A DNA stretch of 64,000 nucleotides from Phylloscopus collybita (taxonomy: Eukaryota > Chordata > Aves > Passeriformes > Phylloscopidae). The stretch is from the NCBI GenBank assembly GCA_027886175.1, contig JAJNNQ010000003.1, positions 27,755,501 to 27,819,500 of the forward strand, read 5' to 3'. This document shows positions 26,207-39,672 of the stretch, piece after piece (position 1 is the stretch's first letter; each line of letters opens with the position of its first letter). The notes under the pieces are model-generated. The model saw only the letters and a list, made by a program, of their open reading frames with translations. It searched no databases and was not told the origin of the DNA. The translations under genes and the position numbers were made by a program.

Positions 26207-27898
26207 ATACAGAGCTTTGCTTTGGCCAGTGACATCCTGAAGCAGTAACTTATTTGCAGGAGTACTGAGTGAGAGTTGAGTGGCTTAGGTTATATTTTTT
26301 CCTGCTTTAGGAATATTAGTTATGGATGTCCACTGAAGCTAATGGATCTTTGAGAGATTAGCCTAAGGACAAAAACTTATTCCTCATGTTACGAAATCCA
26401 ATTAAAATTTGGAAAGCGCATGAAAATACTGTTGATAACTATAAAACAGGAAGAATTATGGAGTGGAGAAAGTTTTTTCTGGATTTCAAGGACTGTTTTT
26501 TCACTTAAAGTTATTTGGGTTTCATGCTAAGACAGCATAGGGAGCCAAAGTTAGAAGCCAGGACACTGACAAGGAACTTCTCTTCTCACTGGAGTAAAGG
26601 ATTAGGCATTTTTATCTTTGTTTCAGTTCTTCAGGCCTTTTATATCCTGGTCTGTTTTCATTTATAAATAATTTGCTGATAAAGATATCCAGGAGTTTAT
26701 TCTATGAGCAGCAAAACTGGGGCTTCTATTTCAGGGTGATATATCCGAGTGTTAGATAAAAAAAGTTTCAGGTAGGTTGGATGTTCAGGCAGTGAAGGTA
26801 ATGACAATAGCCTGAGGTCTGTTGCCTCAGGTTTTATTACCAGGTCTGTTTTATTTTCTGTCTAATCTCTGACACTTAACTTTGGAGGGTAATTTTGTAA
26901 GAAATATTCTATCTGGTTTAAATATCTCAGTAATTTAAGTTCAGAAGAATCTCTATTCCTGTTTCTGTTCCTGTAAAAGGCCATGTAAAAGAAGAAGCAA
27001 TATTGCTTAGATCCAAAATTAAATGAATAGATTATTTTTAACAGGTTGGAGAGTTTTTATAGTGCAACAATGAGCAATAGCTTAATGGCAAAGAGGTTTT
27101 TTAATAACTGTACAGCATCACAGCAATTTCGAGTCTGGGCTTTAGGTTCGATTTCATTTGCAATGGTTTGGAAGATGAAAATATTTCACAGGTGTGAAAC
27201 TGGCAAAATTGACTGATGAAGCACAAAGGTATGGCAGTTAGCTGATAAAAGACTACTGGAGAGAAAACCCAAGTGAATCTTAAACCAGAAATTCTCTGCT
27301 GCTCTGCCCAACCAAACAGCTCCACTCTTCCCTTAAATACACACTTCAGTCTCTTTCATGTAGGTAGAATCCAGTCCTTTATATCCTTAATGTACAACTT
27401 CCTTTCAAGAAGAATTTTTAGTTTATTTTACTGAAACTAAATTAGTTCCTCTGTAAGGAGTAGGGATCACCTTGCAGGCAACCTAAAAGACGCAGTTTCA
27501 TAACATTCATGTACCTCACACTCAAGAAAAACAGCACTGTTGACAACTTTTTTTCTGTTTCGAAAAAAAAAGAAGTGTCAGTGTCTTTTCTGCCACATTT
27601 AAGACCAGCCAGCCTGTGGTCCACTTTATGCTGAGACAAATTATGTGCAAAAAATTATATTTAGAAATTTCTGCCTTTGTCTTGTCCTAAAATTAATGAG
27701 GTCTCAGGTAATGGAATACTCTGTGTATGTGTGTCAGTCTGTAGGAGGAAATCTTCAGCTCTCCAGTCTGATCCTATAGATGGAGAGAGGGTTCTGTGTG
27801 TCTGGAAGGAGGCTCAGTAGGAGCATTTTGCACTGACTGTGAATCTGGTTCAGAAACCTTGCTTTCCTCTCTACCTCATAGGACTAATACCAAGACTC

Positions 27899-27917
27899 AA
27901 AAAAAAAAAAAAAAAAA
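27899..27917. repeat. A19 homopolymer run
   Basis: Nineteen consecutive A residues. No recognisable retrocopy body precedes it. Confidence 0.85.
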
Positions 27918-29303
27918 GGTGCCACTTCCTTCCAAACCCACAACCAAAAATGCAGAAAACATCATCCCAGTTGCTTTAAAATTCAGACTGTTTTGGACAA
28001 AGTGGTATGTCTGTGGCAGAATTTCTGTGATTCTTCAAGTTTTATAGACTTGAAAGTTTTTAAAATTCAGATCCTTTGGTTGCAAGATTGATAGATGTGA
28101 CTTATAGCCACTAGAAATGTACACAGGCTTCTAAACACCCTGCATTTTTAAGTGTATGGTTATAAAAATCATGCAGTGTGCTGGGCCCATGAGCCCTGTG
28201 TTTTCCCAGTCTAGAGTTAGGTTTGCATAAATGTGTGTGGAAGGGATTATCTGAGAATGAGTCAGGAAAAACAACATGTTGACAATTTAATCAGTTGCCC
28301 ACTTGTGGCAACAGATTTTTTTTATAAATTTCAGCTGAGAAATGTGTTATTTCTGTAATTTTTACTAAAATGCTTAATGTCCGAACCAGGTCTTAGACTT
28401 TCAGAGAGAACCTGTGTTTAAGCTAAGTCTCTGTAGCAGAAATTCAGCCCAAAGGAGCTGTCCATGGCCAAATTATAAATTGCTGTAAAATAAATTTCAT
28501 CTTGAAAATGTGGATTCAGCCTTCAGTGGCACAGCACTTTGCTTTCCCTGTTAATAACACAGCGACCTATATGTGGAAAGTTTCTTAAAGTATTTCTTGA
28601 GGCAAGTTCTTTTTGCTCTGGGTAGGAAGGGATTTATTATTATATGCAACTTACTTGGCTCCAGTAAAGTGTGTGATTAAAAAGTTCTGTAACAATAGCA
28701 GATGCCCAGAAATAAAGTTGATAAAATCAGGGAGTTCTAGAAGTCCATGTAGTTTAGTCACGGGTACACTCTTAATTGATGTCAGTCTATACCCACATAG
28801 GTGAAGTCATCCTCTATGTATTTTTTCAGAATGGATCTATGGACAGTAACAGTGTTATGTCTGTAGAAAAAACCAAAACCTCCAAATCTGTGTAAACTGT
28901 GAAGTTTCCCTGAGACTTGCATAGAAGGTGAAAATTACTCTGTGATGAGATACATCCTATGTGAATAGGTCAGTTCAGAACTAGTCCTTTCACATGGGCT
29001 ATTTATGAAAAGTAAATCAGTAATCTTCTTACTCAAGTTGGTAGGGACTACTGCAAGCTAAGAAAATCTCCTTACTTCCATATTCACTCAGTTATGTATT
29101 ATATAGCATCTTTTGTACGTAGCTGGAAATAAATGAATGCATTCATTTACAGGAATGAGGATCTTAAAGGAATCAAACTTATTATGTTTAAATTAAATAT
29201 TTTTTATCTGTTTCCTTTAAGGCAAATATGAAAGAAAAGGATGCATGCCATAAATAGAGGATGATATTTTAGAATGAGTTTTTGCAGCCAGAGGTTTTGG
29301 CCT

Positions 29304-29322
29304 GTTTAGTTAGTTAGTTAGT
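29304..29322. repeat. (GTTA)n microsatellite
   Basis: Between four and five GTTA units follow GGCCT. Confidence 0.8.
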
Positions 29323-30942
29323 TCAAGAAAAAAAATCATTCAGAAAAAAAATTATAAACCATGTTGAGATGGCGAAGTCCTTTTACTGCTTGAAAATTAA
29401 AAGAAAATCTGATTTTAGAATGTCAGCTTCAGGATTTATGAGTAAGATTCCCATACTCAATCACTCAGAATGAATTGGATTACTTAAGATGTATTTTCAG
29501 GCAGACAAGCTAAAAATATTTCTGTGTACAATGCCAAGTCAGTTTACTCCATCTTTCACATCTAAATTGTTTTTTCACCCTATGGAGATGGAAACACACA
29601 CACAAACACAGACTCACAGTTTGTTAGTGCTGAGTTCCCTTATGAATTAGTTATAAACTCTGACAACAGTGTACAACAGCAGAAGGGGAGGGAGACTGAG
29701 GTTTTATCTGTAGCATGTTACCTTGTGAACCACAACAAAAGCTATTGTAGAATTGCCCTAAATGGTATTTAGTACAGATAACACTTAGAGGGGGACCAGC
29801 TAGTAGGAATGAGCCCTAAATTGAGGGATTGAGTCTATCCTTCAATTATTTAGAAATTCTAGGAATTTAGACTTCCATGAGAGGGCAGGAAGGGAAAGAG
29901 CTGGGCAAAACTTAATTAGGCAGACGTCTCTCTTCAGACATTCCAAGGTAACTTCTGGTGTTTAAGGAAGGGATTTCCCTTGATTTTGTCTTTTGCATAT
30001 AGAGATCATGGCCCACAGTACTGCAGTGTAAGTGAAGTAAATATATAAATAATTATTATAACAGCTGCAAACTGTAAATTACATGCTTGATCCTTTAATA
30101 GGTCATAGTGTGTCAGACTAGTGGAGTGTCTAACTTTATCATCTTTCAGAGCATTCTTGTACTGTTTTTCCCTATCCTTTCATCATTTCTTTTGACTTTT
30201 TGACATGGGATTTTTTTCCTGAAGTTCATACCCAGCTTTCTGCAGAAGGGCATGACCTATCAGAGGTCCAAAACACCAAAGTTTATGTTTTTTGGGAGGA
30301 GAGGAATGACTAAGCCAAATCAGTGCCAGAAATGTTATGCCAGCTCCACCAGTCTTCACCAAAAATCTGTTTCAAAAAGGTCTTTCCAGCTTGCAGCTCT
30401 CATTGTAACTGATAATGCAGAGATTTAAGGATTAACAGAGATCCTCCATACAAAGTGATACTTGTAATGATGGTAGGCTGCAGGTGGTCTGAAGCAGGAG
30501 GGTTGTGATGAGTTTATGGTTTCAGAAAAGCATGTGTGGGAGCACCTAAAGAAATTGCTGGCTTGTGTGAGTGGACACTTGATACAAGTCCCAAATTATG
30601 TAAAAGATAAGCCCATGTAGAGGGGCATGTGAATTGTATCATGATAAAAGACAAGGTATTAAGTAAAAAAAAAAAAGGCAAGGAGTAGGACAAAGACTAG
30701 ATTTGGGAACAATATATACGTGTTTGTTATTTTATTTAAGGACTCTTCTGTTCAAAGGACCTTACCCGAGCAGTAGTCATGCCTTCAGATGGACACATAC
30801 CAACTCTTCTGAAAGGTGGTGAAGGAATTCTTGCTACAGGCTGGGGAACACTATAAACCCAAGCCCAGATAAGACTCAGCACATCAAGGAAAAGTAGGAG
30901 GTGGAATCTTGGGGTGTCATGCCAGACCTCAAAGTGCTATCA

Positions 30943-30965
30943 CTGCCTCCTCTTCATGGAGGCAG
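30943..30965. repeat. Inverted repeat, 8-bp arms
   Basis: CTGCCTCC (30943-30950) and GGAGGCAG (30958-30965) are exact reverse complements with a 7-base loop. Nothing ties it to a terminator or a microRNA. Confidence 0.7.
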
Positions 30966-31783
30966 CAATGGGGAAAGAATCTGACGAAAAGCTGAAGCCT
31001 TGCCTTAGCAGCTTCATTCTAAGCTATTCTAAGCTACAGCTCTGAGTGGATCCGTGAAATATTGCCACTTCCAGAGTGAAAAAATTCCGGAGTAAAACTC
31101 ACTACTTTTTTTTTCCTCCTGAAATGGGATTCAGCACACAAGGAACATAATTACATTGCCATATGAAATCTTTCTTTCCATCCCTATCTCTCCATGCTGC
31201 TCTTTGTCACCATTTCCCTCCCTGTCTCTCAGTGCTCTTCTGTATCCCTCTGCACAAATGCTATTTCTACACCTGCAGTTTGTGAGAGGGGACTGTAGGT
31301 CAGATGAATTGCTTTGGCACACTCAGTTGCTCCATTTCTTCCTGCTGCTTCTTTGCAAGGGGAATTCTCAACCTGCTTTCCTTGCCATAAATGAGAGATC
31401 CCTCATTTCAAAATAAGTCAGGCACTGTTAAACTTTCTGGCAGATGCACACATGTCATGGTCAAAACTTAGTATCCTCTTGACTTCAAAAGTATACTACT
31501 AATTAAGTGAGCCCAAATTTTAATTTATACAGAGCTGTGGGCTCAAATACATCCACAAACTGCTCAGGAACAAGTCTGCTGAATACCTCTACTTTGTACT
31601 CCTACCTACTCCAAGGCCACCTTGAACGTCTATTCTGTTACTGAATTTTAAAGGTCAAGCCTTTTAGCCAGGTACTAAAACTTCCACATTAATTTTGTGC
31701 TATTTTCCCTTTTGCATTTATCAACACGTGTTTTTATGGATCTTACGCTACTGGATTGGTAAAAAACCCTGAACGTTTCCCTA

Positions 31784-32219
31784 TGAGGGTTTTGGCTTCT
31801 TTTCCTCTCTGCCAAGGTCACGATGAATAATACACAGGAAACGTAGGACCGAGGTGGGACTTGGAATGTTTGTTATCTCTTATCTATTTACAGTGTTTAC
31901 AGGCTCACAAGCCATGAACTTAACTAGCAAGCTGGGGAAACGAGGTAAAATGGAGAGCTTCTAACTCTTTCCAAGGTCTTTTAAGTGATAATTACCCAAT
32001 ACCAAGGTGACACTTCTATTATTATTTATGTGTTTGACCCAATAATGACCACCCAAGGTTTTTCACCCCATTACAGAAAACCACCTAAACCCATGAAGAA
32101 GAAAGAAAAAAGAACGTGAAGAAGAAAGACAAAGACAACACCCAAAATCCTCCATCTTGGCTCATATGTATTACTACTACACACTAAAACCCCAAACTCT
32201 AAGTTTCAGGACTCCAACA
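31784..32219 (-). mobile_element. LTR-like element, minus strand, flanked by exact 8-bp direct repeat
   Basis: On the minus strand the element begins TGTTGGAGTCCTGAAAC and ends AACCCTCA, giving TG...CA ends. It contains a T/C-rich run of TTCTTCTT units and resembles a passerine LTR that I recall without a firm name. TTTCCCTA occurs at 31776-31783 and 32220-32227, exactly abutting both ends. An 8-bp duplication is longer than the 4-6 bp typical of vertebrate retroviral integrases. A hAT DNA transposon makes 8-bp duplications, but no terminal inverted repeat is seen. The element is 436 bp with no coding sequence. Confidence 0.65.
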
Positions 32220-32227
32220 TTTCCCTA

Positions 32228-34847
32228 GGGAAGTAAAACTTCCAACTTCCAGTGTGTTCCAACACTGCAGAGTCCACCATAAATTGGGGCCTGTGTTTGA
32301 AGCCAACAACTTATAACCACAGTCTTGCTGGTTCTTTCTTTGGGAAGAGCAACAAGCAACCATTTCCATGTGAATTATACTATTATACTATCCAAGGTAA
32401 AGAGTCTGTGAAGCTTTTAGGGCATCCTGTAGCTGTTGCCAGGACACTGATGCTAGAAAACACAGCTGCCAAGTCAGATGCAGTTTATTTAGTAGTTTGG
32501 AAGCATGAGCCTGTGACAGCAGCATGATGTAGAAGCTCAGCTGGGGTTCATTTGTTCTAAGGGGCAAGAGGGATAGCAGCAGCACCCTGATAGAGCCTTC
32601 AGCTGTCTACAGGAGAGAGGCAGCAATCAAGAATGAGGTGGGGAGGGGGAAGGAATTGCTGGATTTTGAAAGCCTTTTAACCTCTGACTTCAAAGAAGAA
32701 TGTATGTCAAATCTAATGAAACAAGGAGACAGATCTGGAAGGGCCTAATGGTGACACTTTTATAAGACAGCAGAGAAAGAATCTGTCTTTGCTGGATGGA
32801 AGCTGACAGTAATTTCTCTTTTCACAAAAATGGCAACTTGCTGAAGAAGAAAATAAAAATGGTAATGTGTAGTTATATGTGCATCAAATCCCCCTGAATC
32901 CTATGCTTATAACACTGGGAAATGGTGATGCTGGTGACTTTCCATCATTTAATAAATCTATCCATGCTCATCATATTTCCTTTTAAATTTGGTGTGGCCC
33001 CTCTTACAGCAGTACTTCCATAAGTCAGCAGAGGGAAGATAATGTTACAGAATATACTGTCTGTTTCTAGCCAACTATACATTTTCTTAAAACAGAGATA
33101 TGTATTGGTGCTTCCACTTATAAAATGACTTGACATTTTACCTATCCTTCATAAATTTGCCTTGATCTCCTTCTTTTCTTCCCAAGCAACACTGAAACTG
33201 TAACTCTTACAATAATTGTGTTTGCTGCTCAGCTGGTGTCAGTCAGGTGCTGCTTATTTTTTGCTGGGCTGCCAAAACTTGGTCAACATTGAACAAAAAT
33301 TTGCCTATGATTAAGTCTATTAGCATCAATGTTCATATTAAAGTGTGGGACTAATTTCCCATATCGCTCTGTGTTCTCCTAATTACTATGAAACTGGCAA
33401 ATTCTTGCAGTGTTGCCAGAATACCTGCTTTTACAGGCCTAATATCTAATAAATGACATTTTATGTGGACTTAGAGAATTACAATCTAATGTCACAAATA
33501 TGGAGAATAATGGATAAGCATATTTTAGTTGCAAAATGGGTAGGTAAAATATTCAGAAAAAAAAGTTTTCATTTGGTTGAAAAATTCTACAAAAAAAAAA
33601 AAAATCATCAGAAAATACTGTTTTGTAAAACCTGAAATATTTCAGTCAAAACATTTCTCAGCTATTTACTCAGAATCCAAGGCAAGGCCTTAAGGGACTC
33701 TGCATTTTTAGCTTATTCATTTCCCTAGAAATTATCTGCAGACATCAGAAACATGAGTTTCTGTGAACAGGGTCAAGTTCTGAATAGTTTTGTGTTTACT
33801 ACAGTTTTATTTTTATTAATAGCACAATGTCAAAGAGTAGTAAGAAAATTCCCTATGAACTCAAATCTCTTGAGGATCAGCTGTTTTTACCTTCTCTGCT
33901 TTAGGAACACAAGATAACACAATCCTATGGAGACATTAAAGGGAAATGGAGTGTGATTAATTTTAATTCAGGCTCCCAATTTTTAATGGGAATTTAGAAG
34001 CCTTTTCTAGAATAAAAGTGAGATGAAGAAGGGAATGTGAGGTATTGTCCTTCATGATACAAGCAAAGCATTTCAAGTGCAGAAGTGCTTTATCCGGATT
34101 TAGTTCAAGCAGGGTATTAAACAGCTTAAGCTGACACTTCGGTGCTTGGAAGGTAAACCTCCCCTTCCATGGAGATTATTTCACTTAACAGATGGTATTG
34201 TGATACAAGCAGTGTTTCATAACTAAAGAATGTGCTGAGCCAGTCCAGGCTTCAAGGGAGGGCTTTCCACAGAGCTGGAATGATGTCCCCAGCTGCTGTA
34301 TCAGAATATTGCCAGTGCCTTAGAGCCTGAGGCGCTGGTGCTCTCTGCACTTTCAGCTGCTGGGTGAGCTGTGAGGTTTCTCCTCCTGAAAGTCTGAGAC
34401 ACACATGGAGAAGCTGCTTTTACTAAGATTTATAAGGAATTAATATTGATGTGGGTACTGTGACTGTCTCACTCCCCTGACTGCAGATTCTGAGTTGTGT
34501 TAGAGAAAGCTTCACCAAAGCCAAACAACAGGAGCCAGGTATTACTGATACAGGAGTGAAGAATGGGCTGAGGTGCCCTCAGTCGCAGAAAGAGAAATTG
34601 GAGAGGGACTGTAAGGCTCTAAGCCTTAAGTGTGGCTCACACACATCTTCCAGTAAAAATTGTGATCTTTTTTTTCTCTCATAAGAGCAAGCTGCAACAC
34701 AAGTAGGCTTCACCAGATGCTGCTGCGGCTGATTTACAGATGTCTTTTCCTGAATATATATTTAGATCTTGGGGTGAAGGTTTCATTTTTGCCTATTATA
34801 CATTTTTATTAGTGCTAGTGTTTGTGCTCTAAAATATGTTTCTGGCT
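32228..34847. other. Unique AT-rich non-coding sequence
   Basis: No gene or repeat is supported. An A-run lies at about 33,590-33,603. Confidence 0.5.
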
Positions 34848-34975
34848 TAGAATTACAGAATAATCTCCTTTGGAAGGTACCACCAAGGACTTTTAGTCCA
34901 ACCTCATGCTCAAACACAGCTAATAAGACCAAGCTGTGCAGGCACTTCTCTTGAAACCTCAAGTGCTGGGAAAAG
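34848..34975 (-). mobile_element. CR1 LINE 3' fragment, minus strand
   Basis: The plus strand reads as the reverse complement of a CR1 3' end: AGAATTACAGAATAATC, then TTGGAAGG, then TTTAGTCCAACCT. This matches the familiar avian pattern of tail, TTGGAAGGGACC and TAGTCCAAC. It is a diverged, 5'-truncated copy with no coding potential. Confidence 0.8.
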
Positions 34976-37461
34976 GTGTTAAGATAATTGAGAGGACAAG
35001 TTGTCCTCAGTTCAGTGCACACTTGTAAACAACACTCAGGAGTTCCTTATCCCACAAGGCTTTAATAAGACGTGCTAAAAGAATATAGCCTTTAGGTATG
35101 AGCACCAGTAAGAAGAAAGGTATCAGATATTCTCTCAGTCAGAAGACAGTTTGGAAAACTGGATCTTTTGATTCTGTAGAAGATAAGCTTTAACTATTTC
35201 TCCTTTTCGGTGAAAACTTTTTTCTGTACCCATAGTGGCAGTGTACATGGCAAAATTAACTGATGACAGGATGGTAGAGGTGAAAGATTCCTGAGAACTC
35301 ACTGACAGAGGCATTATTTTACCTTAAAATGGCATAGTGCTAGGTCTGATACGAAATTCTCAGGATTTGCAGAGCTACAAAAAATTAGCTTGAACATTGA
35401 TGCAATTTAAAATGATGCAATTTTAAATGCAAGCTGTATCTTTCTGCATTTGCCTACAGGCTATTTTTGCATTTCCTTATGATTTGATTTCTCCTGGGCT
35501 AGACTTGGGTCGTGGTAGGAGACAAACCAACCAAGAATGGCAATGGAAGTGAAGGAGTGCTACGTGTTGACCTTTCAGGCTGTGGTTTCTTAGATTTTTA
35601 GTTTAAAACTGTTACAGTTTTGCCAGGGTAGAGTTTCAATGGCTGGACTGTTTGAAAGTCAAGGAGTCTGGCATCTGGACTGAGGGCCTAAGAATGTAGC
35701 CTGTAAATAAGAATCCATTCCCGGAATTTCCCCAGTAAACTGCTAAATTTTTAATGAAATGTGATTTCCTTCCACTTGGACCCACTGAAAGTTTAGAGAG
35801 CTGTTCTTACAAGGTTTGTTAGTAGCAGAAGTGTACCTGGAAAACCTTTATCTAACTTTAGACAATCTGCCTTTGCAAAACTATTCAAGCTTTTGAAAGA
35901 ATTATCTTCCAAGATAAAACAGCACCAATAAATCAAAATGAGGGACATTGCTCCACAAAAAGTAGACAAAGGAGTTTTTCAAGAGTCCCAGTCAGTTGGC
36001 CCTTGAATCTCTTTGCTGCTGTAATTTGTGCTCCTGAATCCAAACTTCTGAAAATCTCTTATCTTCTATTACATCCACCATTCACCATTATTCTAACAGC
36101 AGAAGAAAATGAGAGGGAGAATCATGTTATGGGAAGTGAGTGTGCCACTGCTGAGGCAGATAAAATTAAGTGTGGATTTGGTTTTTACTGGATAATATAT
36201 CACCCATTCCCAATCAGAGGCTGAGACCTTGTAACACATATTTAAATATACTTTCCATTTCTGAAATATGTTAAAGAATTTTTTTGGTATAAACCTTCTT
36301 GACATTCTATCTTTAGAGACAGTTGCTGCCACTTCAATTTGTAGAGTTTAGAGATAAGCTATGCTTTCTTCTAAAAATCAGTAGATCAAATGATAGTTTT
36401 TCCCCCATGATTTGTTTGTTCAATCAGGGACTGATTTACAAGCATAGAGAAGAAAATTCTTTTCTGTCATAGCAGCTGATGACGTGCCCTACCTGTTCAC
36501 TTCAGCTGATGCTGTGGATGGCCAAGAGCATTGAATGGAGTGAAAAAAGAAAGCTGGAATTTTTGTATTTTCCTATGGGAACAAGGACATTTTATTTTTG
36601 TAGAGCCACACTGTAACAGGAAAAAGAGAGTGAAAAATTAATTCTGCCTTTTCCCTACCATCTTAGGCATTAGTATTGATGCCACTTTATGAGTAAAAGA
36701 ACCTAATTTTCCTGCAAGTTATGAACAGTAGTTTAAACAAAAGGCCATCATCCTCACTCTGGTGTTTCTTCATTGCTGTACTGCTGGTTACACAGGGAAA
36801 TTTGGCATTCTGTTTGGAAGCTGCTACTGGTTAGTGCTGCACTGACACTAATGGAGTGAAAACTGCTATTTAAGGAAAATAAAACATGCTTTTTAGTTCG
36901 GGAACAGAATCTCATAATCTCTGAACACTTTGTCAAGATATCCTCCCCTCACTCTGTAATAAGTTGTCTCAACACAGTTCTTAATTCAGTGTCTTAAAGA
37001 GAGACTGCAATATGTATTTCTAGGTGACCCCTGCTGCACATTTTCTGTTTTCAGTACCCCAGGAAAGTCTCTTTGCAGCAGTCTCTCTCATTATTAGGAA
37101 ACGAGCTTGTAGCAAAACTGAGCTGGGAAAGTAATGGCAAATGTAGAAATTGGAAAGAATAAAGCTGGCCACAGCAATATTGTTATTCTTCTGGGCTGTG
37201 CAGATTCTTCTCATTCAATCAGGCACCACTCCAGTTCTGAACTTCACATTTTTCTATCTCTGAATACCTCATCCTAGGATGTCGTAGGCAATCTATTTTC
37301 CAACTCTGCTCTTAATTCTCACTGCTATTTCCTTGGCCATTACCTCCTCATTTGTCATTTAAAAGAAGATTTTGAAGTTGTTTTGGATGATACTTGGAAA
37401 ATACTCAATGCATTTATACAATACTGGAGCTCAATAAAAATACCCTCCCACCCATTCACAA
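34976..37461. other. Unique AT-rich non-coding sequence
   Basis: No supported feature; only short chance frames. Confidence 0.5.
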
Positions 37462-37699
37462 TGTAAGTTGCACCAGAGGAGGTTTAGAGGCTATTAGGGA
37501 AAATTTCTTCACTGAAAGGGAATTCAAGCTTTGGAACAGGCTGCCCAGAGCAAATGAAGCCATTGTCTCTGGAAGGATTTTAGACACATCTAGATCTGGT
37601 TCTTGAGGATATGGTTTAGTGGTGGGGTTGGCAGTGCAGGGGTAATGGTTGGAATCAATCTTAAAGGTCATTCACAACATAAATGATTCCATGATTCTG
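37462..37699 (+). mobile_element. CR1 LINE 3' fragment, plus strand
   Basis: The fragment carries the standard avian CR1 3'-UTR landmarks in order: AAGTTGCACCAGAGGAGG, GGAACAGGCTGCCCAGAG, a block with GGTTTAGTGGTGG, TAATGGTTGG, and CTTAAAGGTCATTC. It ends in a degenerate ATGATTCCATGATTCTG tail. It is 5'-truncated and non-coding, retaining about 240 bases. Confidence 0.93.
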
Positions 37700-39625
37700 T
37701 TTCTGTCAGACTCCAAACCAGCTCTGAAAAGCACAAAGGGACTTACTTGCTGGGGAGTGGTGCTCCGGATCTCCCCACATGACCTCTGTCAAAGGAGGCT
37801 GTGAGGAGGATAGACCTTGGACAGATTCAGTTCAATAACCTTTGTGTTTCTGTGTTTTTATGATCCAGACAGTGTTCCAGAAGGAGAAATGCATTTTTAA
37901 ATGAAGAAATACCAATTCATTGATTGAGATGTCTGAAGTGTATTCGCCATTCAAACATATTTAATCATTGCAAGTGCTTGGGTTTTGAATTTAATAATGT
38001 AATATTGGTTAAGTACCTCAAATGCTTCTTTTCAGTGCTGCTTCTGGTGCCTATAGTGCTCCAAACTGCTTGCAATTCATCAGTGGTGTCTGAAAAAAGG
38101 TTTTATCAGAATTCTGCCAGAACTTCCTAATTAGGTGTAATTAAAATGTTCCACTGTGATAGCTAAGTTAAAAATGTTCTTTTGTAAGCAACAGAACTAA
38201 TGAAGCTTGGTTTTCTGAGAATTTATCTTACACGCCTATGGAAGCAGCTTCATTACTTTGTAAGTCACTCCATTAAGTTCCTGTGTTGTCCACCCTTTTC
38301 AGCTTCCCCAGGACATTCTCCAGGACCTGCCCTGAAGCTCCTGTGATGCTCTGCTCCTCTCCAGGTCCCACCTGCTTCCCTGGGCAGGAGCAGCTGCCTT
38401 TGGCTCACAGCCCAGCAAGCAAATCCAATCCAACAGTTCTGCTTACACTCCACATCCCTTCCCTTTATCCAGCTGGACAGTCTCATAAAAATTCCCATCC
38501 CCAACCCGAAAACAGCACCTCCTCACTCCAAAAAGCAATCCCAAACCCCAAACCCCAAACGCACCAAAATTCTTTCTGTCTTTGAGATCTCTTTCAAAGT
38601 TTGTGACTTGGCCAGTAAATTAGGAATGCGTGACAGTATGAAAGATGAACAGATGATGTGATTGTATAATTCTACTTTCATTAAGAAAACAGGGCTGGAA
38701 ATTCTGATAGAGCCTTGCTGGTAGCTGACATTGCCTGGATCTGCTCTCACACAGCCTGCTCTGCTTTAACAAATGATGTATCTCCCCTGCCTCTGGCTCT
38801 GATGCAGCCTGTCAGAACCCTTTTGTGGAGAACAAGGAAATGTATTGATTTTTTATTTTAGATGAGAGCAAAACAATTTTCAAAATTCTGTTTGAAATAC
38901 GTATGCCATACCTTTCCTGGAATCTTGCTTTCTGTAAATGTTTGGACATTGTTCAGAGACAACAGAGGTGGAATACAAATGTCAGACTGTCACGGTTTAT
39001 AACTTGAAGAAAACAATCATTTAAAAATGACTGTGTTGGGTTCAAGGTTCACTGAGATATTCTGAATGTTTTGTTTGAAATTTCAAAAGAACAAAACCAA
39101 AATAAACATTTGAACGGGCCAAGAACTTCTGGTAACACCTTTTTTCAAGGAATGTCATACTATGAAAATGGGCTTTATTTAAAAGGAAGTTTAAAGCAGA
39201 TATATCTATCTACCTTTTTTTTTTGTTTGTTTTGAAAATCATAGCTCTACTTAGCAGTGCTTTTTTTTCCCCCTACGTTTTTGTTGTTACTTCTGTTTTC
39301 TGGACTGCATAGATTCAATCTTATCTAAGTCAAGCAGTGTTCTTTTAAATGAGTTGCTTTGGAATGACATCTGGGAGCCTTCATTTAATTACAGGATCAG
39401 GTACCACTTTTACACCCTTTGTCTTTCGGCCTTCTCACTGTGGATCCACCTCTTTCATCTTTGATTGCACTGCAATAAGGTGCTCCAACTTTACTTGCTG
39501 CCCTCTTATCCAAATTACCACCCAGTTTCATATTTATACCTCTGAAAGTTCATAGCAACTAAAAGTAGATGAGAACAATCCTTTACACCAATGCTGCTGT
39601 TTGTATCTGAAGAAATGATTGTGAC
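37700..39625. other. Unique non-coding sequence
   Basis: No gene is supported. A C-rich patch at about 38,290-38,400 and a short CCCCAAA repeat at 38,539-38,560 are the only local peculiarities. Confidence 0.5.

Positions 39626-39671
<46 letters not shown>
39626..39671. repeat. (TTA)n microsatellite
   Basis: About fifteen uninterrupted TTA/ATT units form a clean trinucleotide array likely to vary in length. Confidence 0.95.

Positions 39672-39672
<1 letters not shown>

Larger units (their letters stand above)
26114..31775. other. Unique AT-rich non-coding sequence
   Basis: No gene or interspersed repeat is identified. Local structures are a perfect 9-bp hairpin at 26,186-26,206, an A19 run at 27,899-27,917, a GTTA tetranucleotide run at about 29,304-29,322, a short CA run at 29,594-29,610 and a hairpin at 30,943-30,965. 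Confidence 0.5.

Noticed and set aside
27899..27917. Processed pseudogene ending in A19
   Set aside because: No coding or transcript-like body upstream and no flanking duplication was recognised. The same applies to A23 at 40,214 and T18 at 62,277.
38539..38560. CCCCAAA repeat resembling a telomeric or G-quadruplex motif
   Set aside because: There are only about three units and they are not TTAGGG. Too short to be an interstitial telomere.
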